Below are positions 55,042 to 64,000 of a stretch of DNA of 64,000 bases, piece by piece. The number at the start of each line of letters is the position of its first letter. The first letter of the stretch is position 1. The stretch comes from Nostoc sp. TCL240-02. GTDB lineage: Bacteria > Cyanobacteriota > Cyanobacteriia > Cyanobacteriales > Nostocaceae. The stretch lies in the NCBI RefSeq assembly GCF_013343235.1, contig NZ_CP040094.1, positions 3,844,501 to 3,908,500 of the forward strand. Reading direction: 5' to 3'. The translations under genes and the position numbers were made by a program. The notes below the pieces were generated by a model, which saw only the letters and a list, made by a program, of their open reading frames with translations, was not told the origin of the DNA and made no database searches.

Positions 55042-58000
55042 ATGTTTGTCAACACCTTCATCAAACGTCCAGTCTTAACCACAGTCTGTACGTTTATCAT
55101 CTTGCTGCTGGGAAGCATCTGTATTCCCATCCTGCCAATTTCTCAGCTACCGGATCTCGCTCCGGTGCAAATCACCGTTAGCTCTAACAATATTGGTGCT
55201 GATGCTCAAACAACAGAAAGCAGTGTCACCAACATTATCGAGCGACAAATTAATGGTGTTAAAGATGTATCTTATATATCTTCTAACACGGGTAATGATG
55301 GTTCCAGCAATATAACTGTCTCCTTCCCAACTAATGTTAATAGCGATATTGCTCAAGTAAACGTTCAAAATAAAGAAGCACTTGCTTCACCTCAATTGCC
55401 AGATACTGTTCAAAGAACAGGTGTCACAGTTGAAACGGCATCAAGCAGTCTCCTTCTGGTTTATGGGTTTTACTCAGAAAATAATGAGTATGACAACATT
55501 TTTATCAGTAATTATGTCGATCTTTATATTCTCGATCAAATCAAACGACTTCCTGGTGTAGGAAGTGCCAGAGTTTTTGGGGAACGCAAATATGCCATGC
55601 GTCTTTGGCTCGATCCCAACAAGCTGGCCCAACATCAACTAACTCCTCAAGATGTGACAACTGCCCTGCAACAACAAAATATTCAGGTGGGTGCAGGGGC
55701 GATTGGTAAGGAACCAGCACCAGACAATCAAAGCTTTGAATTTGCTTTACGGGCAACCAGTCGATTTAAAGATGCGGCTGAATTTGAGGATATGGTGCTG
55801 AAGGTGAGTCAAGGTGGTACTAATAGTACTAGCAATAGCACTACGAATAGCACCCTAGTTAAAGTCAGAGATGTCGGTCGAGTTGAACTAGGAGCAGAAA
55901 ACTATCTTGCTGATGCCAAATTTACCATTCCAGGAAATGCTCCCAAAGCAGCCGTGGGTTTGGGGATATATCAACTTCCGGGTAGTAATGCCTTAGACGT
56001 TGCTCATGCTGTTGAAGAGCAGATCGTAGCGCTGGAGAAGAGTTTTCCACCTGGACTAAAAGCACAGTTGGCATTTGATACTACGCCATTTGTGGAAATT
56101 TCTTTAGAAGAAGTTCTGCACACTTTGGTTGAGGCGATTATCCTGGTGGTCTTGGTAATTTTCGTCTTTCTGCAAGATTGGCGTACCACGATCATTCCCA
56201 CTGTTGCGATCCCCGTTTCCCTGATTGGGACATGTGCGGCTCTCTTGGTTTTAGGTTTTCAGATTAATACACTGACCTTATTTGGTTTCGTTTTAGCGAT
56301 CGGGATCGTTGTTGATGATGCCATTATTGTAGTGGAGGCAGTTGCAGTCAAACTGGAGCAGGGCATGAGGCCCTTTGAGGCGGCTGTCGAAGCGATGAAG
56401 GAGTTGACTGGGGCAATCATTGCCACTTCACTTGTACTCATGGCGGTATTCATTCCCGTTGCATTCATTCCAGGCACTACAGGGATTGTCTACAAACAAT
56501 TTGCGTTAACCGTTGCTTGCTCCATTGCCATTTCCACCTTCAATGCCTTAACATTCTCTCCAAGTATGGCAGCCATCCTCATGCGTCCTGCTCAGACTGC
56601 ACGGGGCCCTTTAGGTTGGTTCTTTACGCAATTTAATCGGGGATTTTCTTGGTTCACACGGCGATATGTCGGGTTTGTTAGCTACCTTACCCATGTCAAA
56701 CCGATTGTAATTGGGGTTTTCATCACTGGTTTAGTAGCAACGGTTTTAATGTACAGAGCAGTTCCTACCGGGTTTATTCCAGAGGAAGATCAGGGTTACT
56801 TCTTTGTAATTGTCCAAGGGCCAGATGGGGTTTCTTTGAAGTACACCGAATCTGTTATGGATCGGGTTGTCAAAGAAGTAACATCGGCTCCCGAAGTTAG
56901 AGCTAGTTTTATGATCAGTGGCTTTGGTTTTGATGGCAATGCTTCTAATTTAGGTATTGCCTTTGCTAATCTGAAACCCTGGAAAGAAAGAGCTAAAGAA
57001 TCTGAGTCTGTCTATGGCATACTTCAGAGGCTGAACAAAAAGCTCTCGGCAATTACAGAAGCTAGAGCGATCGCAGTGAATGCTCCTCCGGTTCGAGGGT
57101 TAAGTAGTACAGGTGGTTTTGAGTTTATCATTCAAGACCGAACTGGAAGTGCGCCGATTGAAACCCTGGTTGAGACTGCTCAAAAATTTATTGCAGCCGC
57201 AAATAAAAAGCCTGTTTTACAACGAGTTTTCACTCAGTTCACCGCAGACACTCCCCAATTTGACATTCAGGTAAACCGCAACCAAGCCAAAGCTCTCAAT
57301 GTGGAGATTAACGACATCTTTGGAGCGTTGCAAACTTACTTGGGGTCGCAATATGTAAATAACTTTGTCCAAGGACAGCGACAGTATCGAGTATACGTCC
57401 AAGCAGATGGGGTTTTTCGCTCTAATCCAGATGATATTGGCAAACTCTATGTTCGCTCTGCAAATGGGGCGATGATTCCGTTGAGCAGTTTGGTGAAAGT
57501 TACTCCCTTTGTGGGGCCAAAAACCGTCTCTCATTACAACTTGTACCGATCAATCAAAGTCCAGGGCGCTCCTGCTCCCGGTTCTAGTTCTGGAGAGGCG
57601 ATTAAAGCGATGGAGCAAGTAGCAGCAGAGGTCTTACCTCAAGGATTTGGTTATGAGTGGACAGGGACTTATCTCCAGGAGAAGACATCAGGGGGAGCTA
57701 CGGGCTTGATTTTTGCCTTAGCGATCGTTATTGTCTTTCTGGTGTTGGCGGCTCAGTATGAAAGCTATGTTGACCCAATCATTATTTTGCTGACAGTTCC
57801 CCTAGCAGTTTTGGGAGCGATGACGGCGATTTGGCTACGTTCCAATATTTTCATGGCAGGTAGTCTCTTCCCCAAAGTAGTGGATGATATTTATTGCCAA
57901 GTGGGTCTAGTAACTTTGATTGGTCTAGCTGCCAAAAACGCGATTTTAGTCGTGGAATTTGCCAATCAACTTCATGAGCAAGGTATGAGCTACACAAGGG

Positions 58001-58359
58001 CGGCGGTGAAAGCGGGACAAGAACGTCTGCGACCCATCTTAATGACTTCTTTTGCAGCGCTGTTAGGATTTTTGCCCTTGGTGATCTCTCAAGGGGCTGG
58101 AGCCAGTAGCCGTTGGTCTTTAGGAACAGCGCTCTTTGGAGGGTTGATGCTTTCAACGTTCTTGAGTTTGTTCTTGGTGCCAATTTTGTATATCTTAGTC
58201 AAGACCCTAGCTCAAGCTATATTTTCTCGGAAGCGATCAGGTGGCTCAAAACCTCCAGATTATCCTAATGAAGCTTCAGGATCTGAACATAAGGCTTTAC
58301 CTGCTGGCTCAAGTCAGCCAGAGACACAATTTAGGTCTCAGCAGGACGGGATAACCTGA
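55042..58359 (+). CDS. RND-family multidrug/hydrophobe exporter (AcrB type)
   Basis: Inner-membrane proton-driven trimeric exporter of 1105 residues. FIKRPVLTTVCTFIILLLG forms helix 1. A large periplasmic loop follows (VQITVSSNNIGADAQTTESSV, then LPGVGSARVFG). Helix 4 has the proton-relay Asp pair in GIVVDDAIIVVEAV. The second half repeats the plan, with GLAAKNAILVVEFANQLHE carrying the relay Lys and FVDP-type sequence (ESYVDPIIILLTVPLAVLGA). Periplasmic residues near 255-270 contain a Ser/Thr/Asn-rich GTNSTSNSTTNST insertion. The protein ends in a 60-residue polar tail. No membrane-fusion or outer-membrane partner gene is adjacent, so partners must be elsewhere. Confidence 0.95.
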   Translation: MFVNTFIKRPVLTTVCTFIILLLGSICIPILPISQLPDLAPVQITVSSNNIGADAQTTESSVTNIIERQINGVKDVSYISSNTGNDGSSNITVSFPTNVNSDIAQVNVQNKEALASPQLPDTVQRTGVTVETASSSLLLVYGFYSENNEYDNIFISNYVDLYILDQIKRLPGVGSARVFGERKYAMRLWLDPNKLAQHQLTPQDVTTALQQQNIQVGAGAIGKEPAPDNQSFEFALRATSRFKDAAEFEDMVLKVSQGGTNSTSNSTTNSTLVKVRDVGRVELGAENYLADAKFTIPGNAPKAAVGLGIYQLPGSNALDVAHAVEEQIVALEKSFPPGLKAQLAFDTTPFVEISLEEVLHTLVEAIILVVLVIFVFLQDWRTTIIPTVAIPVSLIGTCAALLVLGFQINTLTLFGFVLAIGIVVDDAIIVVEAVAVKLEQGMRPFEAAVEAMKELTGAIIATSLVLMAVFIPVAFIPGTTGIVYKQFALTVACSIAISTFNALTFSPSMAAILMRPAQTARGPLGWFFTQFNRGFSWFTRRYVGFVSYLTHVKPIVIGVFITGLVATVLMYRAVPTGFIPEEDQGYFFVIVQGPDGVSLKYTESVMDRVVKEVTSAPEVRASFMISGFGFDGNASNLGIAFANLKPWKERAKESESVYGILQRLNKKLSAITEARAIAVNAPPVRGLSSTGGFEFIIQDRTGSAPIETLVETAQKFIAAANKKPVLQRVFTQFTADTPQFDIQVNRNQAKALNVEINDIFGALQTYLGSQYVNNFVQGQRQYRVYVQADGVFRSNPDDIGKLYVRSANGAMIPLSSLVKVTPFVGPKTVSHYNLYRSIKVQGAPAPGSSSGEAIKAMEQVAAEVLPQGFGYEWTGTYLQEKTSGGATGLIFALAIVIVFLVLAAQYESYVDPIIILLTVPLAVLGAMTAIWLRSNIFMAGSLFPKVVDDIYCQVGLVTLIGLAAKNAILVVEFANQLHEQGMSYTRAAVKAGQERLRPILMTSFAALLGFLPLVISQGAGASSRWSLGTALFGGLMLSTFLSLFLVPILYILVKTLAQAIFSRKRSGGSKPPDYPNEASGSEHKALPAGSSQPETQFRSQQDGIT

Positions 58360-58601
58360 TTTTTACTATACTTCCCAACTCTACTGTGTAAACACAAGGT
58401 TTGCTCTAATTCCCTCCTTAAAAAGGAGGGTTAGAGAGAATCAAGTCTTAACTCAAGCGTATTGCACTATGGATGAAGCCTTCAGTAGTGAGAAAGTGAT
58501 GTTCATAACATCTTCTAACTCTGATACCATTTTCTGTAATTTCCTGCTTGCCAAAAAAGTTAGTCGAATAGAAATTAAGTACTGAGATAAGGAAAAGTGG
58601 A

Positions 58602-59039
58602 ATGGGACTTAGCGAAGGACTTTTAAACCCGACCAAAAAAGCTATGGTCGTAGATGAATGTTGCAATATGATAGAAGTACAGCTTGCATCCAAGTCAGGG
58701 ATGAGCGGCATCGCTTTGAAAACTGCCTTCGCTGCTCTGAAAGGAGTCAAGCCAGGGTATATCCCCTACGTAGTTGAGCAGATCCTGCCGCAGTGCTTCA
58801 CCGCACTTGATCCCATCTGGAGCGAAGGTGTACAAAAAGGCGATCCAATTGGATACCTGAGTGCAAACCGCTCTCATACGGCAGACGCGCTACTGGGTGT
58901 AACTGATGCTAGAGTCAAGAATGCCAAGCGCCAAATCGTGCGAGGAACCTATGAAAAACTTCGCGGTTCAGCCAAAAAGCACGTAGAAGAAGCTATTCCA
59001 GACTTAGCCAAAGTAATCGATAATTACACTAAGGTTTGA
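58602..59039 (+). CDS. Conserved hypothetical protein (DUF6918-like)
   Basis: 145 residues, alpha-helical: MGLSEGLLNPTKKAMVVDEC, then LPQCFTALDPIWSEGVQKGDP and LLGVTDARVKNAKRQIVRGTYEKL, ending in HVEEAIPDLAKVIDNY. The pattern matches a small actinobacterial/cyanobacterial family of unknown function that I believe is DUF6918. No membrane segment or catalytic motif. Stands alone behind the RND gene. Confidence 0.7.
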   Translation: MGLSEGLLNPTKKAMVVDECCNMIEVQLASKSGMSGIALKTAFAALKGVKPGYIPYVVEQILPQCFTALDPIWSEGVQKGDPIGYLSANRSHTADALLGVTDARVKNAKRQIVRGTYEKLRGSAKKHVEEAIPDLAKVIDNYTKV

Positions 59040-59476
59040 GGCAAAAGGTAGATCGCGCAGCGTGTCGCAGACAAGGCAGGAGCAATATTACTTATAGGAT
59101 TCGAACCCTCCTAAATTGAAGCCACTGAACTCTCGTAAGAAAACAGAAAGCTGACACAACATTGGGGGTCTGAAACCCAAGACTCTAGAATTGATCAACG
59201 TATGCCGCCGTTCGATGCGTCGATAACTGGCATACGGAGCAGATATTAGACATCTTCGAAAATAAATGTAGAGACTTAGCAGTGCGAAGTCTCTACAAGG
59301 GTTCTGGATAAAACAGATTTGATTTCTGGAGATGTTTATGTACTTCTAGCACGAAAGTATCTGGCTAAGGTCTTAAAAATAACATATCTGCTAAACTTCC
59401 TGATATTTTCCGAGTTAGCTTGAAACAGCAAATAATCAGAAACTATCTGAATTATTGTTTTAATAGGCTTGCAATT
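59040..59476. other. Spacer with a dispersed repeat
   Basis: No gene seen. It contains copy 2 of the dispersed hairpin repeat at 59262-59332 and otherwise AT-rich sequence. Confidence 0.45.
59262..59332 (+). repeat. Dispersed hairpin repeat, copy 2
   Basis: ATAAATGTAGAGACTTAGC, then GTCTCTACAAGGGTTCTGG, then TTTGATTTCTGGAGA; same block order as the minus strand of 24345-24416. Confidence 0.8.
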
Positions 59477-60382
59477 ATGAAAAAACTTACCGTTTTTCGA
59501 TACCGCACTTATGGACTAATTGGTTTAATATCCTTAACTGCCGTGTTAAGTACAACTACATATGCTCTAACACAGTTAGCAAGCGATTCCCCAATTGGGC
59601 AAACTCCTATCCCCGCTTCTAACTTAATCTGGCCGACTCAAGGGTTTATTTCTCAAGGCTTTCGCAAATATCAACATGAAGGAATTGATATTGCAGGGGC
59701 ATCTGGAACCCCAGTTGTTGCTGCTGCATCGGGTACTGTTGTAAAAGCAGGTTGGGATAATTGGGGGTTAGGCAATGCCATAACTATTAAACATCTTGAC
59801 GGTAGCACTACTGTTTATGGTCACAATCGCCGTTTGCTGGTGAGCAAGGATCAACAGGTCATTCAAGGTCAAATTATTGCTGAGATGGGATCTACAGGCA
59901 ATAGTACAGCACCTCATCTCCATTTTGAAGTTCATCCAAATGGTCGAATTGCAGTTGACCCCCTTCGTCTATTGACATCTTTAACTGCAAGTGTTTCCCC
60001 TGCTTCTAAAATTCAGCAAGTGGATAACCCGAACCGCCCAGTCTCGACAATCTCCGTAACAAAGCAAGTTTCACCTTCATTGCCTCCAATGGGTTTTGCA
60101 CCTATAAGCAGTGATACTAATTGCAATGGAGTTACTATTATTGATGGTGAAACTGCAAATATTCGTGTCAAGGTCTGTGAAGAAAATGGCCAGTTATTTT
60201 ATATTGGGCAGTTGAAGCAAGACCCAAGCAAGCCTATAAAAATAGCAGCTTTGAATATTGGTAAAGGCAGATATCGAGCAGATAATGGTAGTTTTTATTA
60301 TTTAGTCAGCCCTGAAAGAGTGGAAGTTTGGCGAAATGGCACTCAAATGCGTTCTGACAAATTTTATACTTTAACAAAATAA
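59477..60382 (+). CDS. Secreted M23-family peptidase (LysM-less endopeptidase)
   Basis: Zinc peptidase that cuts peptide cross-links of peptidoglycan or regulates amidases. The 301-residue protein begins with a signal peptide (MKKLTVFRYRTYGLIGLISL, then ending near TTTYA). The M23 domain (about 50-170) has metal ligands in HEGIDIAG and HLHFEVHP plus the conserved GNAITIKHLDGSTTVYGHN. A 100-residue C-terminal domain with two Cys (TNCNGVTIIDGETANIRVKV, then a Cys at VCEENG) follows, unassigned. I choose the ATG at 59477; the TTG at 59420 would put 19 polar residues before the signal peptide. Confidence 0.88.
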   Translation: MKKLTVFRYRTYGLIGLISLTAVLSTTTYALTQLASDSPIGQTPIPASNLIWPTQGFISQGFRKYQHEGIDIAGASGTPVVAAASGTVVKAGWDNWGLGNAITIKHLDGSTTVYGHNRRLLVSKDQQVIQGQIIAEMGSTGNSTAPHLHFEVHPNGRIAVDPLRLLTSLTASVSPASKIQQVDNPNRPVSTISVTKQVSPSLPPMGFAPISSDTNCNGVTIIDGETANIRVKVCEENGQLFYIGQLKQDPSKPIKIAALNIGKGRYRADNGSFYYLVSPERVEVWRNGTQMRSDKFYTLTK

Positions 60383-60838
60383 CCATCAAGTTAGTATTCA
60401 ATGTTTGACTATAGGCTTGAGTTGATTAATTTGCTCAGTGATTCCATAGTTATCTATATAATATTGCTGTAGCAATTATCAATTGTGATGCGATCGCAGA
60501 AGCTCATCTTTATTTGGGCTTACTTTTGTTTAAGTCCCGTTAAAAGAGATAACCAGGGCGTAGGAAGTCACTTATGCTGCTGACAGGGATATGTTCAACT
60601 TAACCAGATTTACGTTTGATAATTATCAATCGCATTTGGTCATAAGTAATTTCCTATCGCTCTGGTGCTTGTTTGGCGGTGAAGTTTCGCCAAAAGTATA
60701 AAAGTAAAGGGCTTTTCAAGCCTATAACAATCATTACTATTTTGTTGTATGAATGGACACAATTTTAGCTAGATTTCAAATTTCTTCAAGCCTAACATAA
60801 CACCAACTCGCAAAGCTCTTTAAAAATAAACTGCCAAA
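60383..60838. other. Spacer between convergent genes
   Basis: 456 bases between the M23 peptidase and the minus-strand MscS gene. I see no gene, repeat array or strong terminator. Confidence 0.4.
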
Positions 60839-62422
60839 TTAACCTTCAGCACTTTCGGCACGGATGGGAATTACAATTCCTTCACGCAGTAGTGCATCCG
60901 TAAAAATTTTCCGAAGAACGCGTTGAATCTGATGATGTTTTCCTGGCTTCACCTTCGTTAATGTCCGCAGCAACAAGTTAGACTTTCCAAGACTTTCCAC
61001 TCCATCTATTTGTGTACCTTCGAGTACATCTGGATCGTTTGTTTTTAACTGTTGTCCTACCTCCTCAATCACTTTGTACACATGAGCTAAGTTGGAATTA
61101 TAGGGCACACCAACTTCCACTACTGCAAAGATATACTGTTTAGAATAATTGGTAATTGAGCCAATATCTCCATTGCGAATAATCTGCAATTGACCATTGG
61201 GATGTCTAATACGAGTGGTTCTGAGTTCAATTGCCTCAACAACACCTTCGACAACTTTCTCTTCGACTTTCCCAGCCTCGATATAATCACCCACTAAGTA
61301 ATAGTTTTCAAACAGAATAAAGAAGCCGCAGACTATATCATTTATCAGTGTCTGTGCCCCTAAACCTACAGCTATACCGACAATACCAGCACCTGCCAGT
61401 ATAGGAGTTGGGTCAATGTCAAGAGTATAGAGAATAGAGATAATAGCAGCAAAGTATACAAAATATTGCAAGAAACTACGAAAAAGAGGAACGAGTGTCA
61501 AGCGTCTACTTCTTTGAATATCAGTTAGATTCCGGTCTTTAAACAGCACCTCTTCAACAAGTAGGTAAACAACCTCAAACAACACACGACTAATGAAGAT
61601 GATGCCGATGATCTTGATGATTCGCGGGCCAAAAGCTGCAATATTGGCGATTAACTGCACCTGTTGAATCACTAATGTTGCCATGCAGACATAAATTACA
61701 AACTCCAGACACCGCTTTAAAAAGGGTATCAGGTGTCGGAGGCGATCGTAGAATCTTAAGAGGTTATCGGGGTTGGAGTATCTGACACTGAGAGCATCAA
61801 GAAAATCAACTACCGCAGCAACTGCTTTGAGAATCAGCAACCCGACGGCAATAATTAGATAGATTCGCAGTGCAATGTACAAATATTCCGAAACCGTTGC
61901 TGGTAATTTGAGAAACTGGGCACACAAAATGACAGCCCACAACCAGATTCCACCGCTAATTCTGTGATAGAGCGCCTTAAAGAAAGCATCAATACTTTCG
62001 TCATCGGCGGTATTTTTTTCTAAGTTCTTGGCGCGAATGCTAGCTACCTTCAGCCAATATTTAAAAAATTTCAGTGCGATTGCGGCTAGTATGAAAGTGC
62101 CAATGCTCTGAGCTATGCCAATTCCTAAAGTTATCCAAAATCCTGATGGAATACGCTCAAGCATTGCCAGGGTGTATTGTTGAAGGTTTTCGCCACGATA
62201 AATTAGATAACCATTAGCACCCACAATCAAAATACATGACACCAAGCAAGCAAGTAACAATAACCCTGTGATGTTCCGACGCAAGGTTTTGATACTCCTA
62301 TCTTCGCTCTTTAATATAGAGGTCTTTGTAAATAGCTTGAATAACTTGCTTACAAGCCAGTTCAGTAATAAAAAAACAAAGATTACAAGGCTGACTTCAG
62401 CTAAAATGATTAATATATTCAT
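60839..62422 (-). CDS. MscS-type mechanosensitive ion channel
   Basis: 527 residues, with an N-terminal membrane helix, further helices around 55-75, 95-120, 155-180 and 185-215, and the MscS core in the second half. Core: ILAGAGIVGIAVGLGAQTLINDIVCGFFILFENYYLVGDYIEAG (pore helix and beta domain), then LRTTRIRHPNGQLQIIRNGDIGSITNYSK. The domain continues through VVEVGVPYNSNLAHVYKVIEEVG. Family role: pressure-relief or ion channel in the inner membrane. It is distinct in sequence from the channel at 53086-54759 and lacks a long periplasmic N-terminal domain. Confidence 0.9.
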   Translation of the reverse strand: MNILIILAEVSLVIFVFLLLNWLVSKLFKLFTKTSILKSEDRSIKTLRRNITGLLLLACLVSCILIVGANGYLIYRGENLQQYTLAMLERIPSGFWITLGIGIAQSIGTFILAAIALKFFKYWLKVASIRAKNLEKNTADDESIDAFFKALYHRISGGIWLWAVILCAQFLKLPATVSEYLYIALRIYLIIAVGLLILKAVAAVVDFLDALSVRYSNPDNLLRFYDRLRHLIPFLKRCLEFVIYVCMATLVIQQVQLIANIAAFGPRIIKIIGIIFISRVLFEVVYLLVEEVLFKDRNLTDIQRSRRLTLVPLFRSFLQYFVYFAAIISILYTLDIDPTPILAGAGIVGIAVGLGAQTLINDIVCGFFILFENYYLVGDYIEAGKVEEKVVEGVVEAIELRTTRIRHPNGQLQIIRNGDIGSITNYSKQYIFAVVEVGVPYNSNLAHVYKVIEEVGQQLKTNDPDVLEGTQIDGVESLGKSNLLLRTLTKVKPGKHHQIQRVLRKIFTDALLREGIVIPIRAESAEG

Positions 62423-63037
62423 GTGCGATCGTAAAACTTAAATAATTTAAGCGTTTTATTATTAAAACCTATTGAGAGATACCTTGATATCTCTATAAGA
62501 TAGATGATAATTATTTCATATAATCATCTGTTGTCAAGCTATTAATATTTAAATCACCTTATATCTAAGTGATGATTTCCAAAAAGCCTTTAAGGAAGAT
62601 ATTTGTGTAATTTCGGACTCAAGGGTTACATAAATCACCTTCAAAATGAACATAATTAAGTGTATGTTCATTGATAAGCGAGCCAATTCCAGGACTTATA
62701 CCAATTTTAAAAAAGAATCCAAAAAGAAAGATTTTCGGGTAGGGGCAATTCAATTGCCCCTATCGCGTATAGTTTTGCGTAAGTTCTAAATTCATATTAG
62801 TTATCAGTGAACACTGGTATAAGCTGCTTAAGCGTAGCCTTTGGCAAGCTGTTAAGTAACCGCAATAAACTACATATACCAAAATACATGAAGCAGGAAC
62901 TTAGGACTGGGGAATAATATTTTTTACCAGTAATCTCAAGTCAAATGGGTGGAAATAAAGCAAGCTATATTAAAAAATATAAATTGACTACCCCTTCAGA
63001 CATAGTAGTTATACAGCAGAGGAAATGGAAACTACTG
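62423..63037. other. Spacer with a MITE-like remnant
   Basis: 615 AT-rich bases. A degenerate element is at 62691-62787. A short open frame on the plus strand (62945-63142) overlaps the 3' end of the cyclase gene and has no recognisable features, so I do not call it. Confidence 0.4.
62691..62787. mobile_element. Degenerate MITE-like element with internal palindrome
   Basis: Begins AGGACTTATACCAATTTT and ends TTTTGCGTAAGTTCT, resembling the ends of the element at 19028-19166. Inside is the palindrome GGGGCAATTCAATTGCCCC, which shares its core with the inverted repeat at 26321-26368. Confidence 0.5.
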
Positions 63038-64000
63038 CTAAATGAAAGATTTAGGCTCAACATCCCCACAGTTTATCTGCACCACACAATTTCTTCCTTG
63101 TGCTTTTGCCTGGTAGAGTCCCTGGTCAGCAGCAGCAATTAAGGTTGCAGGAGATAATTGGCTATGAGGAGTGATGGTTGCCACACCAAGACTTAGAGTG
63201 ATGAATTTGCTGACCTGAGAATGGGGATGAGGCATTTTTAATGCACTAATATTGGTCTGAATATCTCTTGCAACTGCAATGGCCCCTTCAATATCAGTAT
63301 TCGGTAAAATAACTGCAAACTCTTCTCCACCATAACGAGCAACTAAATCAGCAGGACATTTAACTGTTTGAGAGATGACCTTGGCAACCTGTCTAAGGGC
63401 ATCATCTCCTGCCAGATGTCCATGTGTATCGTTGTAAAGCTTAAAGTAATCGACATCGCACAAAATCAAAGATAGTGAACCTTGCTCTCGTGCCAACCGT
63501 TGCCACTGTGTGTTGAATGTGTCATCAAAGCAGCGTCTATTTCCTACTTGGGTCAGACCATCCGAACAGGCAAGGCGCTGTAATTCCTGGTTTGCTTGTT
63601 GTAATTGGTGGTAAAGTTCTGATTGCTGAATAGCGATCGCAGCTTGTCCCGCTAACTGGTTAAACAAGTTAATCTCCGATTGCTGCCATTGTCGAGCATT
63701 ACGACATTGGTGAGCAATTAATAGTCCCCACAAACGCTCTTTCTGCAATATAGGCACGACAAGGTTTGCCCGGATTTGTAAACTCCGCAGGAGGTCAACA
63801 TGACACGGAGATAATCCGGCAGTTTCAATGTTTTCGATCGCTCTGGTGTTACCTTGTTGAAAATAAACTGCACGGGTAGATTGAAAGCACGTATCCATAA
63901 CGTGAAATCCCAGAATGGACATACACTCTTCTGCTAAGGATTCTACAGCTACTAACCCACTCCAGTCTGACTCAAACTGGTAAATTATTACTCGGTCTAC
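63038..64000 (-). CDS. GAF-GGDEF diguanylate cyclase, 5' end outside the window
   Basis: Makes cyclic di-GMP from two GTP. The frame is open to the window edge (VDRVIIYQFESDWSGLVAVE before the first visible Met at 63922), so the gene starts beyond 64000. The visible part starts inside a phytochrome-like GAF domain (LVVPILQKERLWGLLIAHQC), followed by a coiled helix and a GGDEF domain at the C-terminus: CSDGLTQVGNRRCFD, LILCDVDYFKLYNDTHGHLAGD, and the active-site GGEEF in RYGGEEFAVILP. The GGEEF signature is compatible with an active cyclase. No chromophore-binding Cys can be placed with confidence in the visible GAF part. Confidence 0.92.
   Translation of the reverse strand, partial: VDRVIIYQFESDWSGLVAVESLAEECMSILGFHVMDTCFQSTRAVYFQQGNTRAIENIETAGLSPCHVDLLRSLQIRANLVVPILQKERLWGLLIAHQCRNARQWQQSEINLFNQLAGQAAIAIQQSELYHQLQQANQELQRLACSDGLTQVGNRRCFDDTFNTQWQRLAREQGSLSLILCDVDYFKLYNDTHGHLAGDDALRQVAKVISQTVKCPADLVARYGGEEFAVILPNTDIEGAIAVARDIQTNISALKMPHPHSQVSKFITLSLGVATITPHSQLSPATLIAAADQGLYQAKAQGRNCVVQINCGDVEPKSFI

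Noticed and set aside
62945..63142. Plus-strand 65-residue frame
   Set aside because: Overlaps the end of the GGDEF gene on the opposite strand and lacks any protein signature.

Overview
The window reads as chromosomal DNA of a heterocyst-forming filamentous cyanobacterium of the Nostoc/Anabaena type. Four things support this. The octamer GCGATCGC (HIP1) is very frequent. Heptanucleotide short tandem repeats (CCCCAGT, CCCCAAT, GGGAATT, AATTAAA) sit between genes. There is a psbA gene for the photosystem II D1 protein. A tandem array resembling the NsiR1 small RNA repeats lies directly upstream of a CHAT-domain gene that I identify as hetF, a heterocyst differentiation gene. Genes are mostly single transcription units on both strands with AT-rich spacers, as is usual in this group.

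Layout: 1-5 kb has the tail of a response-regulator protein, prs, a Hanks-type kinase with a repeat-rich extracytoplasmic tail, and bioD overlapping it by one base. 5-8 kb has uppP, an M20 amidohydrolase and a toxin-antitoxin pair whose PIN toxin is frameshifted. 8-11 kb has two more Hanks-type kinases, one fused to a GUN4 domain and one with an altered DFG motif, separated by five 42-bp tandem repeats. 11-14 kb pairs a class III aminotransferase with a DUF1338 (2-oxoadipate dioxygenase/decarboxylase family) protein. 14-18 kb has an animal-type lipase fused to VCBS/FG-GAP repeats and a membrane protein. 18-29 kb has glutathione-dependent formaldehyde dehydrogenase, avtA, rimM, phosphoketolase, a beta-helix/SLH protein with a long Pro-Thr linker, and a FUSC-type exporter. 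29-34 kb has a family 39 glycosyltransferase, S-formylglutathione hydrolase, a voltage-gated-type K+ channel and a nucleoside deaminase.

34-38 kb is the most rearranged part: a complete IS630-type element with a probable -1 frameshift, psbA (high-light D1 form, Glu130), then the degraded end of a P-type ATPase. 38-46 kb has a very large hybrid histidine kinase, a membrane-anchored subtilisin with a multi-helix tail, and small conserved genes. 46-51 kb is the NsiR1-like array and hetF. 51-64 kb has ahcY, two MscS-type channels, an RND exporter without an adjacent adaptor, a secreted M23 peptidase and, running off the right edge, a GAF-GGDEF diguanylate cyclase.

Working links between genes: adhC and fghA together make the glutathione route of formaldehyde oxidation although they lie 13 kb apart. 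The aminotransferase and the DUF1338 enzyme could act in sequence on 2-aminoadipate/2-oxoadipate. The NsiR1-like array and hetF form a heterocyst-differentiation module. The window is also rich in sensory and signalling genes (three Hanks kinases, one hybrid kinase, one receiver, one cyclase). I did not find CRISPR arrays, rRNA or tRNA genes. Identities rest on sequence motifs read by eye, with no database search.
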